DNA from: Govania unica
GTDB lineage: Bacteria; Pseudomonadota; Alphaproteobacteria; Sphingomonadales; Govanellaceae
DNA length: 64,000 nucleotides
Direction: 5' to 3'
Assembly (NCBI RefSeq): GCF_027920805.1
Contig: NZ_JANWOI010000001.1
Coordinates: 806,001 to 870,000 of the forward strand
How positions within the stretch are numbered: the stretch's first letter is position 1; each line of letters starts with the position of its first letter. Below are positions 46,294 to 54,320 of this stretch, one piece after another. A program made the position numbers and the translations under genes. The notes beneath the pieces were generated by a model, which was not told the DNA's origin, made no database searches, and saw only the letters and a list, made by a program, of their open reading frames with translations.

Positions 46294-47568
46294 TTAGCGG
46301 GGGGCTTTGTGGGCGCGGCCTTTGCCAATCACCTTGGTGCCGAATTTGTCGCGCAACTGGTCCAGTGCGGCTTCGGTGCGGCGGGCGCGGTCGCGTTCGG
46401 TGTCGACGAGGTCGGGCGGGTCGGCGGCTTCGGCGGGGTGGAGGTCGCTGACGCCGATGCCGATCAGGCGAAAAGCCGGACCGGTGGCTTCGCGCAGCAG
46501 CAGGTGATGGGCGGTGCGGTAGAGGATCTGGGCGAGCCGGGTCGGGCTGTCGAGTTTCTCGGCTCGGGTGCGCGATTGGAAATCCGTGGTCTTGAGCTTG
46601 AGGGTCACGGTCTGGCCGGCGAGATCCTTGTGGCGCAGGCGGCGGGCCAGATCCTCGGCCAGGGTCCAGAGGGTCGCCGCCAGGATCTCGGGGTCGCTGT
46701 GATCGCTGTTGAAAGTATGTTCGACCGAGACGCTTTTCGGGGCGCCTTCGGGTTCGACCACCCGGCGATCCTCGCCGCGTGAAAAGCGATAAAGCCGCTG
46801 CCCCATGGCGCCATAGCGGCGCATGAGGTCGCTTTCCTCCATGTTCTGTAGCTGGCCGATGCGGCTGATGCCGTCGCGGGACAGTTTTTCCGCGAGCGCC
46901 TTTCCCACGCCCCAGATGAGCGTGACCGATTGTTCGGCGAGGAACCCCGGGGCCTCGGCCCGGCCGATGATGGCGAAGCCACGCGGTTTTCGGAGGTCGG
47001 AGGCGACCTTGGCGAGGAATTTGTTATAGCTCAGCCCGACCGAGATGGTGACCCCGACCTCGCGTTCGATGGCGATCGCCAGTCGCACCAGAGTTTCGGC
47101 CGGGGTCCGGTGATGAAGCCGCGCCGTGCCGGACAGATCGAGAAAGGCTTCGTCCAGCGATAACGGTTCCACAAGCGGCGTGAGCGCATCCAGGAAAGTG
47201 CGGATGGCGCGGCTCGCCTCGCGATATTTGGCCATGTCGGGGGGCAGAACCACGGCGTCCGGGCAAAGTTTGCGTGCCTGTCCCATGGGCATGGCCGAGC
47301 GTACGCCGCGCGTCCGTGCGATATAGCAGCAGGTCGACACCACCCCGCGCTCGCCGCCGCCGATAATCAGCGGTTTGTCGCGCAGCTCCGGACGGTCGCG
47401 TTTTTCGACACTGGCATAAAAGGCGTCGCAGTCGATATGGGCTATGGACAGCTCAGGGAGTTCCGGATGGCGCAGCAGACGGGGACTGCCACAGGCCGGG
47501 CAGCGGCTGCGGTTTGGCCCCACGCTTGTGGCGCAATCGCGGCAGAAACCGGGGGCTGGCGTTCCCAT
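46294..47568 (-). CDS. dinB: DNA polymerase IV (DinB) with N-terminal zinc-ribbon
   Basis: Error-prone Y-family polymerase for lesion bypass. The 424 residues start with a four-cysteine module (C9xxC12, C23xxC26: FCRDC, CPACG) not present in E. coli DinB but seen in an alphaproteobacterial subgroup. The catalytic core has IAHIDCDAFYASVEKRD (Asp46, Asp48) and PLSLDEAFLDL. SVGLSYNKFLAKVASD and the little-finger domain follow. A beta-clamp motif at the very end is not obvious (KVIGKGRAHKAPR). It is 14 bp after a HAD gene on the same strand; no LexA box (GTTC-N7-GTTC) was found nearby. Confidence 0.93.
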   Translation of the reverse strand: MGTPAPGFCRDCATSVGPNRSRCPACGSPRLLRHPELPELSIAHIDCDAFYASVEKRDRPELRDKPLIIGGGERGVVSTCCYIARTRGVRSAMPMGQARKLCPDAVVLPPDMAKYREASRAIRTFLDALTPLVEPLSLDEAFLDLSGTARLHHRTPAETLVRLAIAIEREVGVTISVGLSYNKFLAKVASDLRKPRGFAIIGRAEAPGFLAEQSVTLIWGVGKALAEKLSRDGISRIGQLQNMEESDLMRRYGAMGQRLYRFSRGEDRRVVEPEGAPKSVSVEHTFNSDHSDPEILAATLWTLAEDLARRLRHKDLAGQTVTLKLKTTDFQSRTRAEKLDSPTRLAQILYRTAHHLLLREATGPAFRLIGIGVSDLHPAEAADPPDLVDTERDRARRTEAALDQLRDKFGTKVIGKGRAHKAPR

Positions 47569-47582
47569 CCCGGTTCCCCGCG

Positions 47583-48251
47583 TCAGTAACCGTGGGAGGC
47601 GAGAAAGCCTGCGACGGCGTCATGAGTCTGATCCCAGCAGTCCGACCGGTGATGGCTGTCGGGCGCGGGCGTTTGCAGGCGGGCCAGCCGCTCGTTGGCG
47701 ACGAAATGCACCCGGTAGCTTGCGGGGACCTGTTTCGCGACGGAGCGGATATGCGGCTCGGTGTCATCAATAAATATGACCGGGGCCTGCACCATGTCGG
47801 CCAGCAGGCGTACGGAGGCGCCCTTCAGCCCGGTATTCGCGACCACCGGGGCATGGAGTCCATGGGCGGCAAAGGCGCGGGCGCGGCGGGCGCGGAAATC
47901 GTCGGGAAGATTGGTCAGCACCACGACCTGAGCCCGATCCCCAAGCCGGTTGAGAGCATGGATGGCCCCGGCCACGGGGCGCTGATTTTCGACCTCGTCG
48001 GCGAAAAAGGCATCGACCAGATTGATGATGTCCTCAAGCGGCAGGATGGTGCCGTCCGTTGTACGGCGCACCGATCCTTGCAGGCGATAATCCTTGAAAT
48101 CGACCTCATAGCCACGGGCCATGAGATAAATTTCAAGCGGTTCGGCGAAATGCACGATCACCTCGTCGGCGTCGGAGATTACCAGCGGACGCCCCCGCAC
48201 CAGCGGCAAGGCATCAAGTTGAAGGCGGGTATAGTCGGCGATTACAGTCAT
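47583..48251 (-). CDS. HAD-superfamily-like protein of unknown substrate
   Basis: A 222-residue protein with HAD motifs: LVISDADEVIVHF (Asp nucleophile pair DxD), VVLTNLPDDFRARRAR as motif II, KGASVRLLAD as motif III, and VIFIDDTEPHI as motif IV. A cap region of about 80 residues sits between motifs I and II. Substrate cannot be predicted. Spacing of 10 and 14 bp to its neighbours puts it in an operon with the DUF3572 gene and dinB. Confidence 0.78.
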   Translation of the reverse strand: MTVIADYTRLQLDALPLVRGRPLVISDADEVIVHFAEPLEIYLMARGYEVDFKDYRLQGSVRRTTDGTILPLEDIINLVDAFFADEVENQRPVAGAIHALNRLGDRAQVVVLTNLPDDFRARRARAFAAHGLHAPVVANTGLKGASVRLLADMVQAPVIFIDDTEPHIRSVAKQVPASYRVHFVANERLARLQTPAPDSHHRSDCWDQTHDAVAGFLASHGY

Positions 48252-48261
48252 AGGTTCTCAG

Positions 48262-48534
48262 TCAGAAATCGGAATGAAGGGGGGCGAGCCGATGATGGGC
48301 GGCGGCGGGGGCGCTCGGTTCAATGTCGAAGGCGGCGCAAAAGGCCAGCAGACGCTGTTCGTTTTGCAACAAAATGGCGAGTACGCCCGCCAGAATGTCA
48401 GGATTGGCAAGGCCTGTTTTGAGGCTTGCGAAATCGAGCCCGGTCAGATGCAGAAGATCGGCCAGAGAGTCCTCGTCCGATGCGAGAAAAGCGACGGACT
48501 GGAGGGCGATCGTCTCGGCCTGATCGAGGGACAT
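48262..48534 (-). CDS. DUF3572 family protein
   Basis: A 90-residue alphaproteobacterial protein of unknown function (ATG 48534, SLDQAETIALQSVAFLASDE). It has the family's LLHLTGLDFASLK and ILAGVLAILLQNEQRLLAFCAAF. All helical, no signal peptide. DUF3572 genes commonly sit divergent to divK-pleD, as here. It heads the DUF3572-HAD-dinB operon. Confidence 0.83.
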   Translation of the reverse strand: MSLDQAETIALQSVAFLASDEDSLADLLHLTGLDFASLKTGLANPDILAGVLAILLQNEQRLLAFCAAFDIEPSAPAAAHHRLAPLHSDF

Positions 48535-48874
48535 GATTCTCCCTGATTGGGGCCTGTCATTGAATTTGTTAGGCAATTTTCCACGCCTCGCTAACACTTA
48601 TTTAGGATGTTTGCCCTATTATAGTCCATTGGCAACTGGTGGTGAGCCCGGTTAAATGAAAAATGCCATATCCGATCAGACGATCGGATCGGTTTGGCGC
48701 TTTTGCAATCGAATACTGAATATTTGCCACTAAGATCGTGCGCTGACGGCCTCTTAAAAAAGGGTCCCATGGTGTTCTTTAGCAATCTGGGGATGCAATG
48801 GTTGTACATCACACCTGGTAGTGTAGCATGGTGAGGGCGGGTTGGATTTAGAGGTTACAGGGAAAGAGCGATCG
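48535..48874. promoter_or_regulatory. Divergent control region between the dinB operon and divK
   Basis: This 340-base gap carries a perfect dyad, ATCCGATC-AGAC-GATCGGAT (48670-48689), 185 bases before divK. It could be an operator for a dimeric regulator. No full CtrA site (TTAA-N7-TTAA) was found. Core promoters for either side are not clear. No gene is seen; small open frames here lack support. Confidence 0.5.
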
Positions 48875-49240
48875 ATGACGAAAACGGTCCTCATTGTCGA
48901 GGATAATGAGCTGAACATGAAGCTCTTTTCGGATCTTCTCGGCGCTCATGGGTATGAAACCATACAAACCCGGGATGGGATGAAGGCGCTGGAGCTTGCG
49001 CGGGAGCATCGTCCTGACCTGATCCTTATGGACATTCAGTTGCCAGAAGTCTCCGGTCTTGAAGTCACAAAATGGCTCAAGGAAGATGATGTTCTGCGCC
49101 TTATCCCCGTGGTCGCCGTGACGGCTTTCGCCATGAAGGGGGATGAGGAAAAAATTCGCGAGGGCGGCTGCGAGGCTTATATCGCCAAGCCCATTTCGGT
49201 GGCAGATTTCGTCGCCACGGTACGTCGCTTTACAGGCTAA
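48875..49240 (+). CDS. divK: Single-domain response regulator DivK
   Basis: DivK is a receiver without output domain that controls asymmetric division and the CtrA pathway through DivJ, PleC, DivL and CckA. The 121 residues (ATG 48875) have [16 protein letters not shown] with the acidic pair, phosphoacceptor in [17 protein letters not shown], then [20 protein letters not shown] and AYIAKPISV (conserved Lys). It lies 3 bp before pleD, the Caulobacter-type arrangement. Confidence 0.96.
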   Translation: MTKTVLIVEDNELNMKLFSDLLGAHGYETIQTRDGMKALELAREHRPDLILMDIQLPEVSGLEVTKWLKEDDVLRLIPVVAVTAFAMKGDEEKIREGGCEAYIAKPISVADFVATVRRFTG

Positions 49241-49243
49241 TAT

Positions 49244-50614
49244 ATGTCCGCCCGCGTTCTCGTCGTTGACGACGTTCTCCCGAATGTCAAACTGCTCGAA
49301 GCCAAGCTCACGAGTGAGTATTTTGATGTCCTCTGCGCGACGAGCGGCGAAGAGGCTCTGTCGATCATTGCCCGTACGCCGCCTGATATCATTCTGCTGG
49401 ATGTCATGATGCCTGGCATGGACGGATTTGAGGTCTGCCGCAGAATCAAGGCTGACCCACGTTCGTCGCATATTCCGGTCATCATGGTGACGGCGCTTGA
49501 TCATCCGCGCGATCGGGTGACGGGGCTTGAGGCCGGGGCCGATGATTTTCTCACCAAACCCGTGCATGACGTGGCGCTGTTTGCTCGTGTGCGTTCGCTC
49601 GTTCGGCTGAAGATGCTGACCGATGAACTGGTCATGCGCGAAGTCACCAGTCAGTCTCTGGGGTTCCGTCCCGATGGTCCGATTATGAATGCGGGCGAGA
49701 TCGAGGATGCCTTCATTCTGCTGGTCGAGGATCAGGAACGCTCGGCGAATCGTTTGGCCGAAGCCATGATTCCTGTCGGTCGCGTCGAGTTGGATCTGAC
49801 CGGTGAGAGCGCCCTTGAGCGTGCGACTGCGGGCGGTCATGATCTTGTGGTCATCAGCCTTGGGCTTGCGGCGGTGGATGGCTTGCGCATCTGCTCCCAG
49901 CTCCGCTCCATCGAAGAGACCCGGCATGTGCCGATTCTGGTCATCGTCGATGAAAGCAATTCGCGTGAACTCATGCGCGGGCTTGAAATCGGAGTGAATG
50001 ACTATCTCGTGCGGCCCATCGATCGCAACGAACTGGTGGCACGGGTGCGTACGCAGGTGCGGCGCAAGCGCTATGCTGAACAGTTGCGTAAAACGGCGCA
50101 TCAAAATTACCGTATGGCGACAACGGACGCCGTGACCGGCCTTTATAATCGCCATTTCATGACCAGCCATCTTGAAACGCTGTTGCAGAATGCGGAACAG
50201 TCGGGCCGTACGCTGTCGGTGATGATGATGGATATCGATTATTTCAAGCGCATTAATGACAGCTACGGTCATGCGGCCGGGGATCAGGTGCTGCGCGATT
50301 TCGCCCAGCGCATCAGCCGCAACATTCGCGGCATTGATCTCGCGGCGCGGTTTGGCGGGGAAGAATTTGTCGTCATCATGCCGGAAACGGACACGGATTT
50401 CGCCGTCATGGTGGCGGAACGGCTGCGCGCCGCCATTGAACAAGAACCTTTCCACATCAATACCACCACCAGTCAGGCAGTGACGGTGAGCCTCGGCATC
50501 GCCTGTACCGCGGGTCACCCCGCCTCCCTCGAGTCCCTGATCGCCCGCGCTGACGCGGCGCTCTATCAGGCGAAGAATGAAGGCCGCAACCGGGTCGTCG
50601 TGGCCCGGGATTAA
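49244..50614 (+). CDS. pleD: Response regulator diguanylate cyclase PleD (REC-REC-GGDEF)
   Basis: PleD makes c-di-GMP when phosphorylated and drives polar development in Caulobacter. The 456 residues contain REC1 (phosphoacceptor Asp53 in LLDVMMPGMDG, Lys in LTKP) and REC2 (about 155-275), which has Ser in place of Asp (VVISLGLAAVDG) as in Caulobacter's adaptor domain. A GGDEF domain (about 290-455) follows, with RFGGEEFVVIMP. RGID five residues earlier is an intact I-site. Overlaps no gene; a bidirectional terminator follows. Confidence 0.96.
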   Translation: MSARVLVVDDVLPNVKLLEAKLTSEYFDVLCATSGEEALSIIARTPPDIILLDVMMPGMDGFEVCRRIKADPRSSHIPVIMVTALDHPRDRVTGLEAGADDFLTKPVHDVALFARVRSLVRLKMLTDELVMREVTSQSLGFRPDGPIMNAGEIEDAFILLVEDQERSANRLAEAMIPVGRVELDLTGESALERATAGGHDLVVISLGLAAVDGLRICSQLRSIEETRHVPILVIVDESNSRELMRGLEIGVNDYLVRPIDRNELVARVRTQVRRKRYAEQLRKTAHQNYRMATTDAVTGLYNRHFMTSHLETLLQNAEQSGRTLSVMMMDIDYFKRINDSYGHAAGDQVLRDFAQRISRNIRGIDLAARFGGEEFVVIMPETDTDFAVMVAERLRAAIEQEPFHINTTTSQAVTVSLGIACTAGHPASLESLIARADAALYQAKNEGRNRVVVARD

Positions 50615-50675
50615 TCTGCATCTCTCAGCTCTAGTGCGCTGTTAGCAGCAACGGTGCAGTGGTCTCCTGAAGACG

Positions 50676-50711
50676 CAGAAAACCGGACCTCGTAAAAGGT
50701 CCGGTTTTCTG
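50676..50711. terminator. Bidirectional terminator between pleD and rpmG
   Basis: Perfect 15-base arms (CAGAAAACCGGACCT and AGGTCCGGTTTTCTG) enclose CGTAAA. A- and T-runs lie inside the arms, suiting both the plus-strand pleD and the minus-strand rpmG that converge here. Confidence 0.88.
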
Positions 50712-50769
50712 AAAATTGCGTTCTTGTCCGCAATCGAGTTATCGAGCGACCCCGAGGAGCCGCGGCCGA

Positions 50770-50937
50770 TTACTTGATTTTGGCTTCCTTGAACTCGACA
50801 TGCTTGCGCACGACGGGATCATACTTGCGGAAGGAAAGCTTTTCCGTCTTGGTGCGCGGGTTCTTCTTAGCAACATAGAAGAATCCGGTATCCGCAGTGC
50901 TGACGAGCTTGATTTTGATGCTGGTCGGCTTGGCCAT
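50770..50937 (-). CDS. rpmG: 50S ribosomal protein L33
   Basis: Only 55 residues. The reverse complement reads [19 protein letters not shown], then [20 protein letters not shown], then [15 protein letters not shown], the zinc-free type of L33. A divK-pleD-rpmG order is conserved in alphaproteobacteria. It ends next to the bidirectional terminator at 50676-50711. Confidence 0.96.
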   Translation of the reverse strand: MAKPTSIKIKLVSTADTGFFYVAKKNPRTKTEKLSFRKYDPVVRKHVEFKEAKIK

Positions 50938-51127
50938 GTCTTTCGTCTCGCATTAATCGCTGTCTTTAAAATCAGACCGGACAATAGCGTGCGTGAACTT
51001 GAAGTCAAGCGAAACCGCACGGAAAACGCCGCCTTTTCCTCAAGGGGCCGAGGGCGTCAGGTAAGGAATGTTAACCTTTTTTTGCTAGCAAGGCCAAAGA
51101 CCATAAGCTTTCCAGGAAGGGGCGATA

Positions 51128-51895
51128 ATGAAGCGTTTGGACCAGGACCAGCTGTTGGTGGATCTGCGGATCGAGGCGCGCGATTGGATCGAAGACCGGC
51201 TTGACCGCATGTCCCTGCTGCTGGGCCAGCCCGAGGTGACACCGGATGCTTTAAGCGATCTGCGCCGCGATGCGCATAGCCTGAAGGGGCTTGGCGGATC
51301 GTTTGGATTTCCGGTCGTGGCCGTTGTGGCGCATCGCCTGGAGGATTACCTCGGCGATCTCACGCCTCCGGTGGATCTGCAGGCGCGCCGGGATCTTCAG
51401 GTCTTTATCGATAGTTTGCAGGATATCTGTGTCCATCATCTTGAGGCCGGACCGGAGACGATCCGGCAGATCGCCCGTGGGCTGCCCTTGCGGCTCGCAA
51501 GCTTCGATCCCGCCGAGGTGGAGGTGCGGGATGTTGAAATCATGCTGGTGGCGCCCGGCGGCACGGCCACGCGCTATGTGCGGCAGGAGCTTGCGGCCTG
51601 CGGCTATCGCGTGACGCTGGTTGGGCGGCCGCTTGAAGCTCTTGATTTCGCCCTTCATACCCGTCCGGATCTGGTGGTGGTGTCGGCGATTCTCGAGGAA
51701 CTGGACGGGATTGACCTGATCTGCGCCCTGGCGGCCATGCCGCGCACCCGGAACCTGCCGCTCGCTCTGCTGACGAGCCTCGACAATGACGACGACAAGC
51801 TCCGCGACCTGCCGCCGCACGTGCCGATTCTGCATAAAGGCGCGCAATTCTCCGACGATGTGGCCGAAGTGCTGATCAAATACCGGATTATTTAG
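51128..51895 (+). CDS. Hpt-domain protein with degenerate receiver
   Basis: A 255-residue protein. The N-terminal part (about 1-115) is a histidine phosphotransfer domain with RRDAHSLKGLGGSFGF, phosphoacceptor His50. The C-terminal part (about 135-255) has a receiver-like fold, but the acidic pair is replaced (IMLVAPGG) and the phosphoacceptor position is Ser186 (VVVSAILEELDG). Thr215 and Lys237 remain. The receiver thus probably cannot be phosphorylated. Proximity to divK and pleD suggests a phosphorelay partner, but no target is shown by sequence. Confidence 0.8.
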   Translation: MKRLDQDQLLVDLRIEARDWIEDRLDRMSLLLGQPEVTPDALSDLRRDAHSLKGLGGSFGFPVVAVVAHRLEDYLGDLTPPVDLQARRDLQVFIDSLQDICVHHLEAGPETIRQIARGLPLRLASFDPAEVEVRDVEIMLVAPGGTATRYVRQELAACGYRVTLVGRPLEALDFALHTRPDLVVVSAILEELDGIDLICALAAMPRTRNLPLALLTSLDNDDDKLRDLPPHVPILHKGAQFSDDVAEVLIKYRII

Positions 51896-51936
51896 GGGTT
51901 AAGTTTGGCCAGGCCGAATCTAGCCTAAATCTAGTT

Positions 51937-52012
51937 TGTCATCCCCGCGTAAGCGGGGATCCAGTCTTTCTATGATAGGCCGGTCTGGATCCCCGCTTAC
52001 GCGGGGATGACA
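51937..52012. repeat. Palindromic element, family B
   Basis: Two 28-base inverted arms, TGTCATCCCCGCG...GGATCCAG (51937-51964) and its reverse complement (51985-52012), separated by 20 bases. Same family as 20801-20869. Sits where the Hpt gene and rnr converge. Confidence 0.9.
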
Positions 52013-52030
52013 GTTATTTGGCAAAGACAG

Positions 52031-54310
52031 CTAGCGCCGCTTGCCTCTGGCAGGTTTGCCGGTCTTTTTCGGCTTTTCGCGGGTCACGCTGGCCCGGACG
52101 CGGCGGTTCAGTTTCTGGTCGGATTTGGAATCTTCCACCATTTCCAGGCGAATGCCGCCAGTGAGCGGAGTCGCTTCCACAAGGGTCACGGTCACCGGAT
52201 CACCGATGCGATAGATGCGGCCGGTGCGTTCGCCGGTCAGGCTGTGGCGGTTTTCGTCGAGGTGATAATAATCCCCGCGCAGGGACGAGATCAGCACCAG
52301 GCCGTCGGCACCGGTTTCATCCAGCGAGATGAACAGGCCGAAACGGGTGGCGGAGGAGATTCGCCCGGTGAAGGTCGCCCCCACCCGCTCCGACAGGAAC
52401 GAGGCCAGATAGCGGTCATTCGAATCGCGTTCGGCGGCCATGGCCCGACGCTCGGTGCCTGAAATCAATTCGCCGGTCTCGGAGAATTGCGCCCGGTCCT
52501 CGCTCGACAGCCCGTCAGATCCGAATTTGAGCGCGCTGATCAGGGCGCGATGCACGAGCACGTCGGAATAGCGCCGGATGGGCGAGGTGAAATGGGCATA
52601 ACGCCTGAGCGCGAGCCCGAAATGCCCGAGATTGTCCGGGGCATAGATGGCCTGCATCTGGCTTCGGAGCACCACCTGATTGACCACATGAGCCTCCGGG
52701 CTGTCCTTGGCCCGTTCGAGCACGCGATTGAAGAGGGCGGGGCTCAGCACCTGACCCTTGGCGAGCTTGATATTGAGGGTTTCGAGAAACTCCCGCAGCG
52801 CCTCGACCTTTTCCGGGCTTGGTTCGTCATGAACCCGGTACATGCAGAGCTCGCGATGCTTTTCAAGCGTCTCGGCGGCGGCCACATTGGCGGCGATCAT
52901 GAAATTTTCGATGAGCTTATGGGCATCCAGCCGTTCGCGCTCGCGGACGTCGATGACGCGGCCGCTATCGTCGAGCCGGATCTTGCGCTCGGGCATATCA
53001 AGCTCAAGCGCACCGCGCCGCTGCCGTTCGCGTTCAACCGCGAAATAGGCCCCATAAAGCGGTTTGATGACGCTTTCAAGGAGCGGGTCGGTATCCGGGG
53101 TGCCATGGCCGTCATAGGCGGCCTGGAAGACCTCATAGGAGAGGTTGGCGGCGGATTTCATGATGCCGCGCACGAATTCATGACGGATCTTGGCGCCGTC
53201 CGCATCAAACCACATATGGACGGCGAGCGTCGCGCGTTCTACTCCGGGCATCAGCGAGCAGAGATCGGCCGACAGTTCCTCCGGCAGCATGGGGACCACG
53301 CGATCGGGGAAATAGACCGAATTGCCGCGCTTGCGAGCATCACGGTCAAGGGCCGAGCCCGGGCGCACATAATGGCCCACATCGGCGATGGCGACGATCA
53401 CATGCCAGCCACCGGGGTTCTTCGGATCGGGGTCGGCCTCGGCCCAGACGGCATCGTCATGGTCGCGGGCGTCTGCCGGGTCGACGGTGATGAGCGCAAT
53501 CTGACGGAGATCGGTGCGATTCTCGAACGGGGCTGGTTTGGCTTCTTTTGCTTCGCGCACGGCGGCTGGGTCGAAATCGACCGGGATCTCATGGGCATGA
53601 ATGGCGATCAGGCTGATGGAGCGCGGCGCATCGAGGGAGCCGAGGCATTCCCGTACCCGGGCTGGACGCAGGCCAAGCGGCCGTCCGCTCCGTCCGCGCA
53701 CTTCCTCGGCGAGCACCAGTTCGCCGTTTTTCGCGCCGTTATAATGATCTTCGGTGACGCTGAATTCGGCCCGGAGTTTCTTGTCGACCGGGGTGATGCG
53801 GCCTTCCATGCCGCCGTTGCGGGATTTGATCAGGTTGAAGCGACCCATGAAGGGCGGCACTCCGGCCTCAAGACGGCGGATGATCCGCGCCTCATGGACC
53901 GCCGCGCTAATGCGTTCAATGCGCACTAGGGCGCGGTCGCCGTTGCCGAGTGCGCCGATGCGGCGGTCTTCGTGCAGCAGGATGAGCGGCTGATGGCCCT
54001 CCCACTGGTCGAGCTTGACGATGGCATGGCCGTCCTTGTCGCGGCCGCTGACTTCGACCACGGCGACTTTGGGCAGCTCGCCGCCCTTGTGCATGGCCTT
54101 TTTATGGCCACGGTTCAGCATGCCTTCGTCGGTCATCTCCTTGAGGATGGCCTTGAGGACGATGCGGTCGTCATTCTGGATATGGAAGGCGCGCGCGATT
54201 TCGCGCTTGCCGACAACGCCGGGGGTCTCCGTGATGAAGCGGAGAATCTCTTCCTTGCTCGGGAAGGGTGCCTTTTTGGGGGGCACCCATGTTTTTGTGG
54301 TTGGTTTCAA
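52031..54310 (-). CDS. rnr: Ribonuclease R
   Basis: RNB-family 3'-5' exoribonuclease that degrades structured RNA. The 759 residues comprise an N-terminal helix-turn-helix (SKEEILRFITETPGVVGKREIARAFHI), cold-shock domains, the RNB core (DPADARDHDDAVWAE with catalytic Asp cluster, YFPDRVVPMLPEELS), an S1 domain (about 645-730; GRISSATRFGLFISLDETGADGLV) and a short basic tail. The start is uncertain: TTG 54310 gives 759 residues, and an in-frame GTG eight codons later is possible; no ATG is close. It follows topA by 10 bp. Confidence 0.95.
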   Translation of the reverse strand: MKPTTKTWVPPKKAPFPSKEEILRFITETPGVVGKREIARAFHIQNDDRIVLKAILKEMTDEGMLNRGHKKAMHKGGELPKVAVVEVSGRDKDGHAIVKLDQWEGHQPLILLHEDRRIGALGNGDRALVRIERISAAVHEARIIRRLEAGVPPFMGRFNLIKSRNGGMEGRITPVDKKLRAEFSVTEDHYNGAKNGELVLAEEVRGRSGRPLGLRPARVRECLGSLDAPRSISLIAIHAHEIPVDFDPAAVREAKEAKPAPFENRTDLRQIALITVDPADARDHDDAVWAEADPDPKNPGGWHVIVAIADVGHYVRPGSALDRDARKRGNSVYFPDRVVPMLPEELSADLCSLMPGVERATLAVHMWFDADGAKIRHEFVRGIMKSAANLSYEVFQAAYDGHGTPDTDPLLESVIKPLYGAYFAVERERQRRGALELDMPERKIRLDDSGRVIDVRERERLDAHKLIENFMIAANVAAAETLEKHRELCMYRVHDEPSPEKVEALREFLETLNIKLAKGQVLSPALFNRVLERAKDSPEAHVVNQVVLRSQMQAIYAPDNLGHFGLALRRYAHFTSPIRRYSDVLVHRALISALKFGSDGLSSEDRAQFSETGELISGTERRAMAAERDSNDRYLASFLSERVGATFTGRISSATRFGLFISLDETGADGLVLISSLRGDYYHLDENRHSLTGERTGRIYRIGDPVTVTLVEATPLTGGIRLEMVEDSKSDQKLNRRVRASVTREKPKKTGKPARGKRR

Positions 54311-54320
54311 GTCTGGTCCG

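Noticed and set aside
48535-48874. CtrA binding sites upstream of divK
   Set aside because: Only a half-like GGTTAAA was seen; no TTAA-N7-TTAA pair.
48848-50518. A 556-codon minus-strand frame opposite divK-pleD
   Set aside because: Shadow frame; divK and pleD are well supported on the plus strand.
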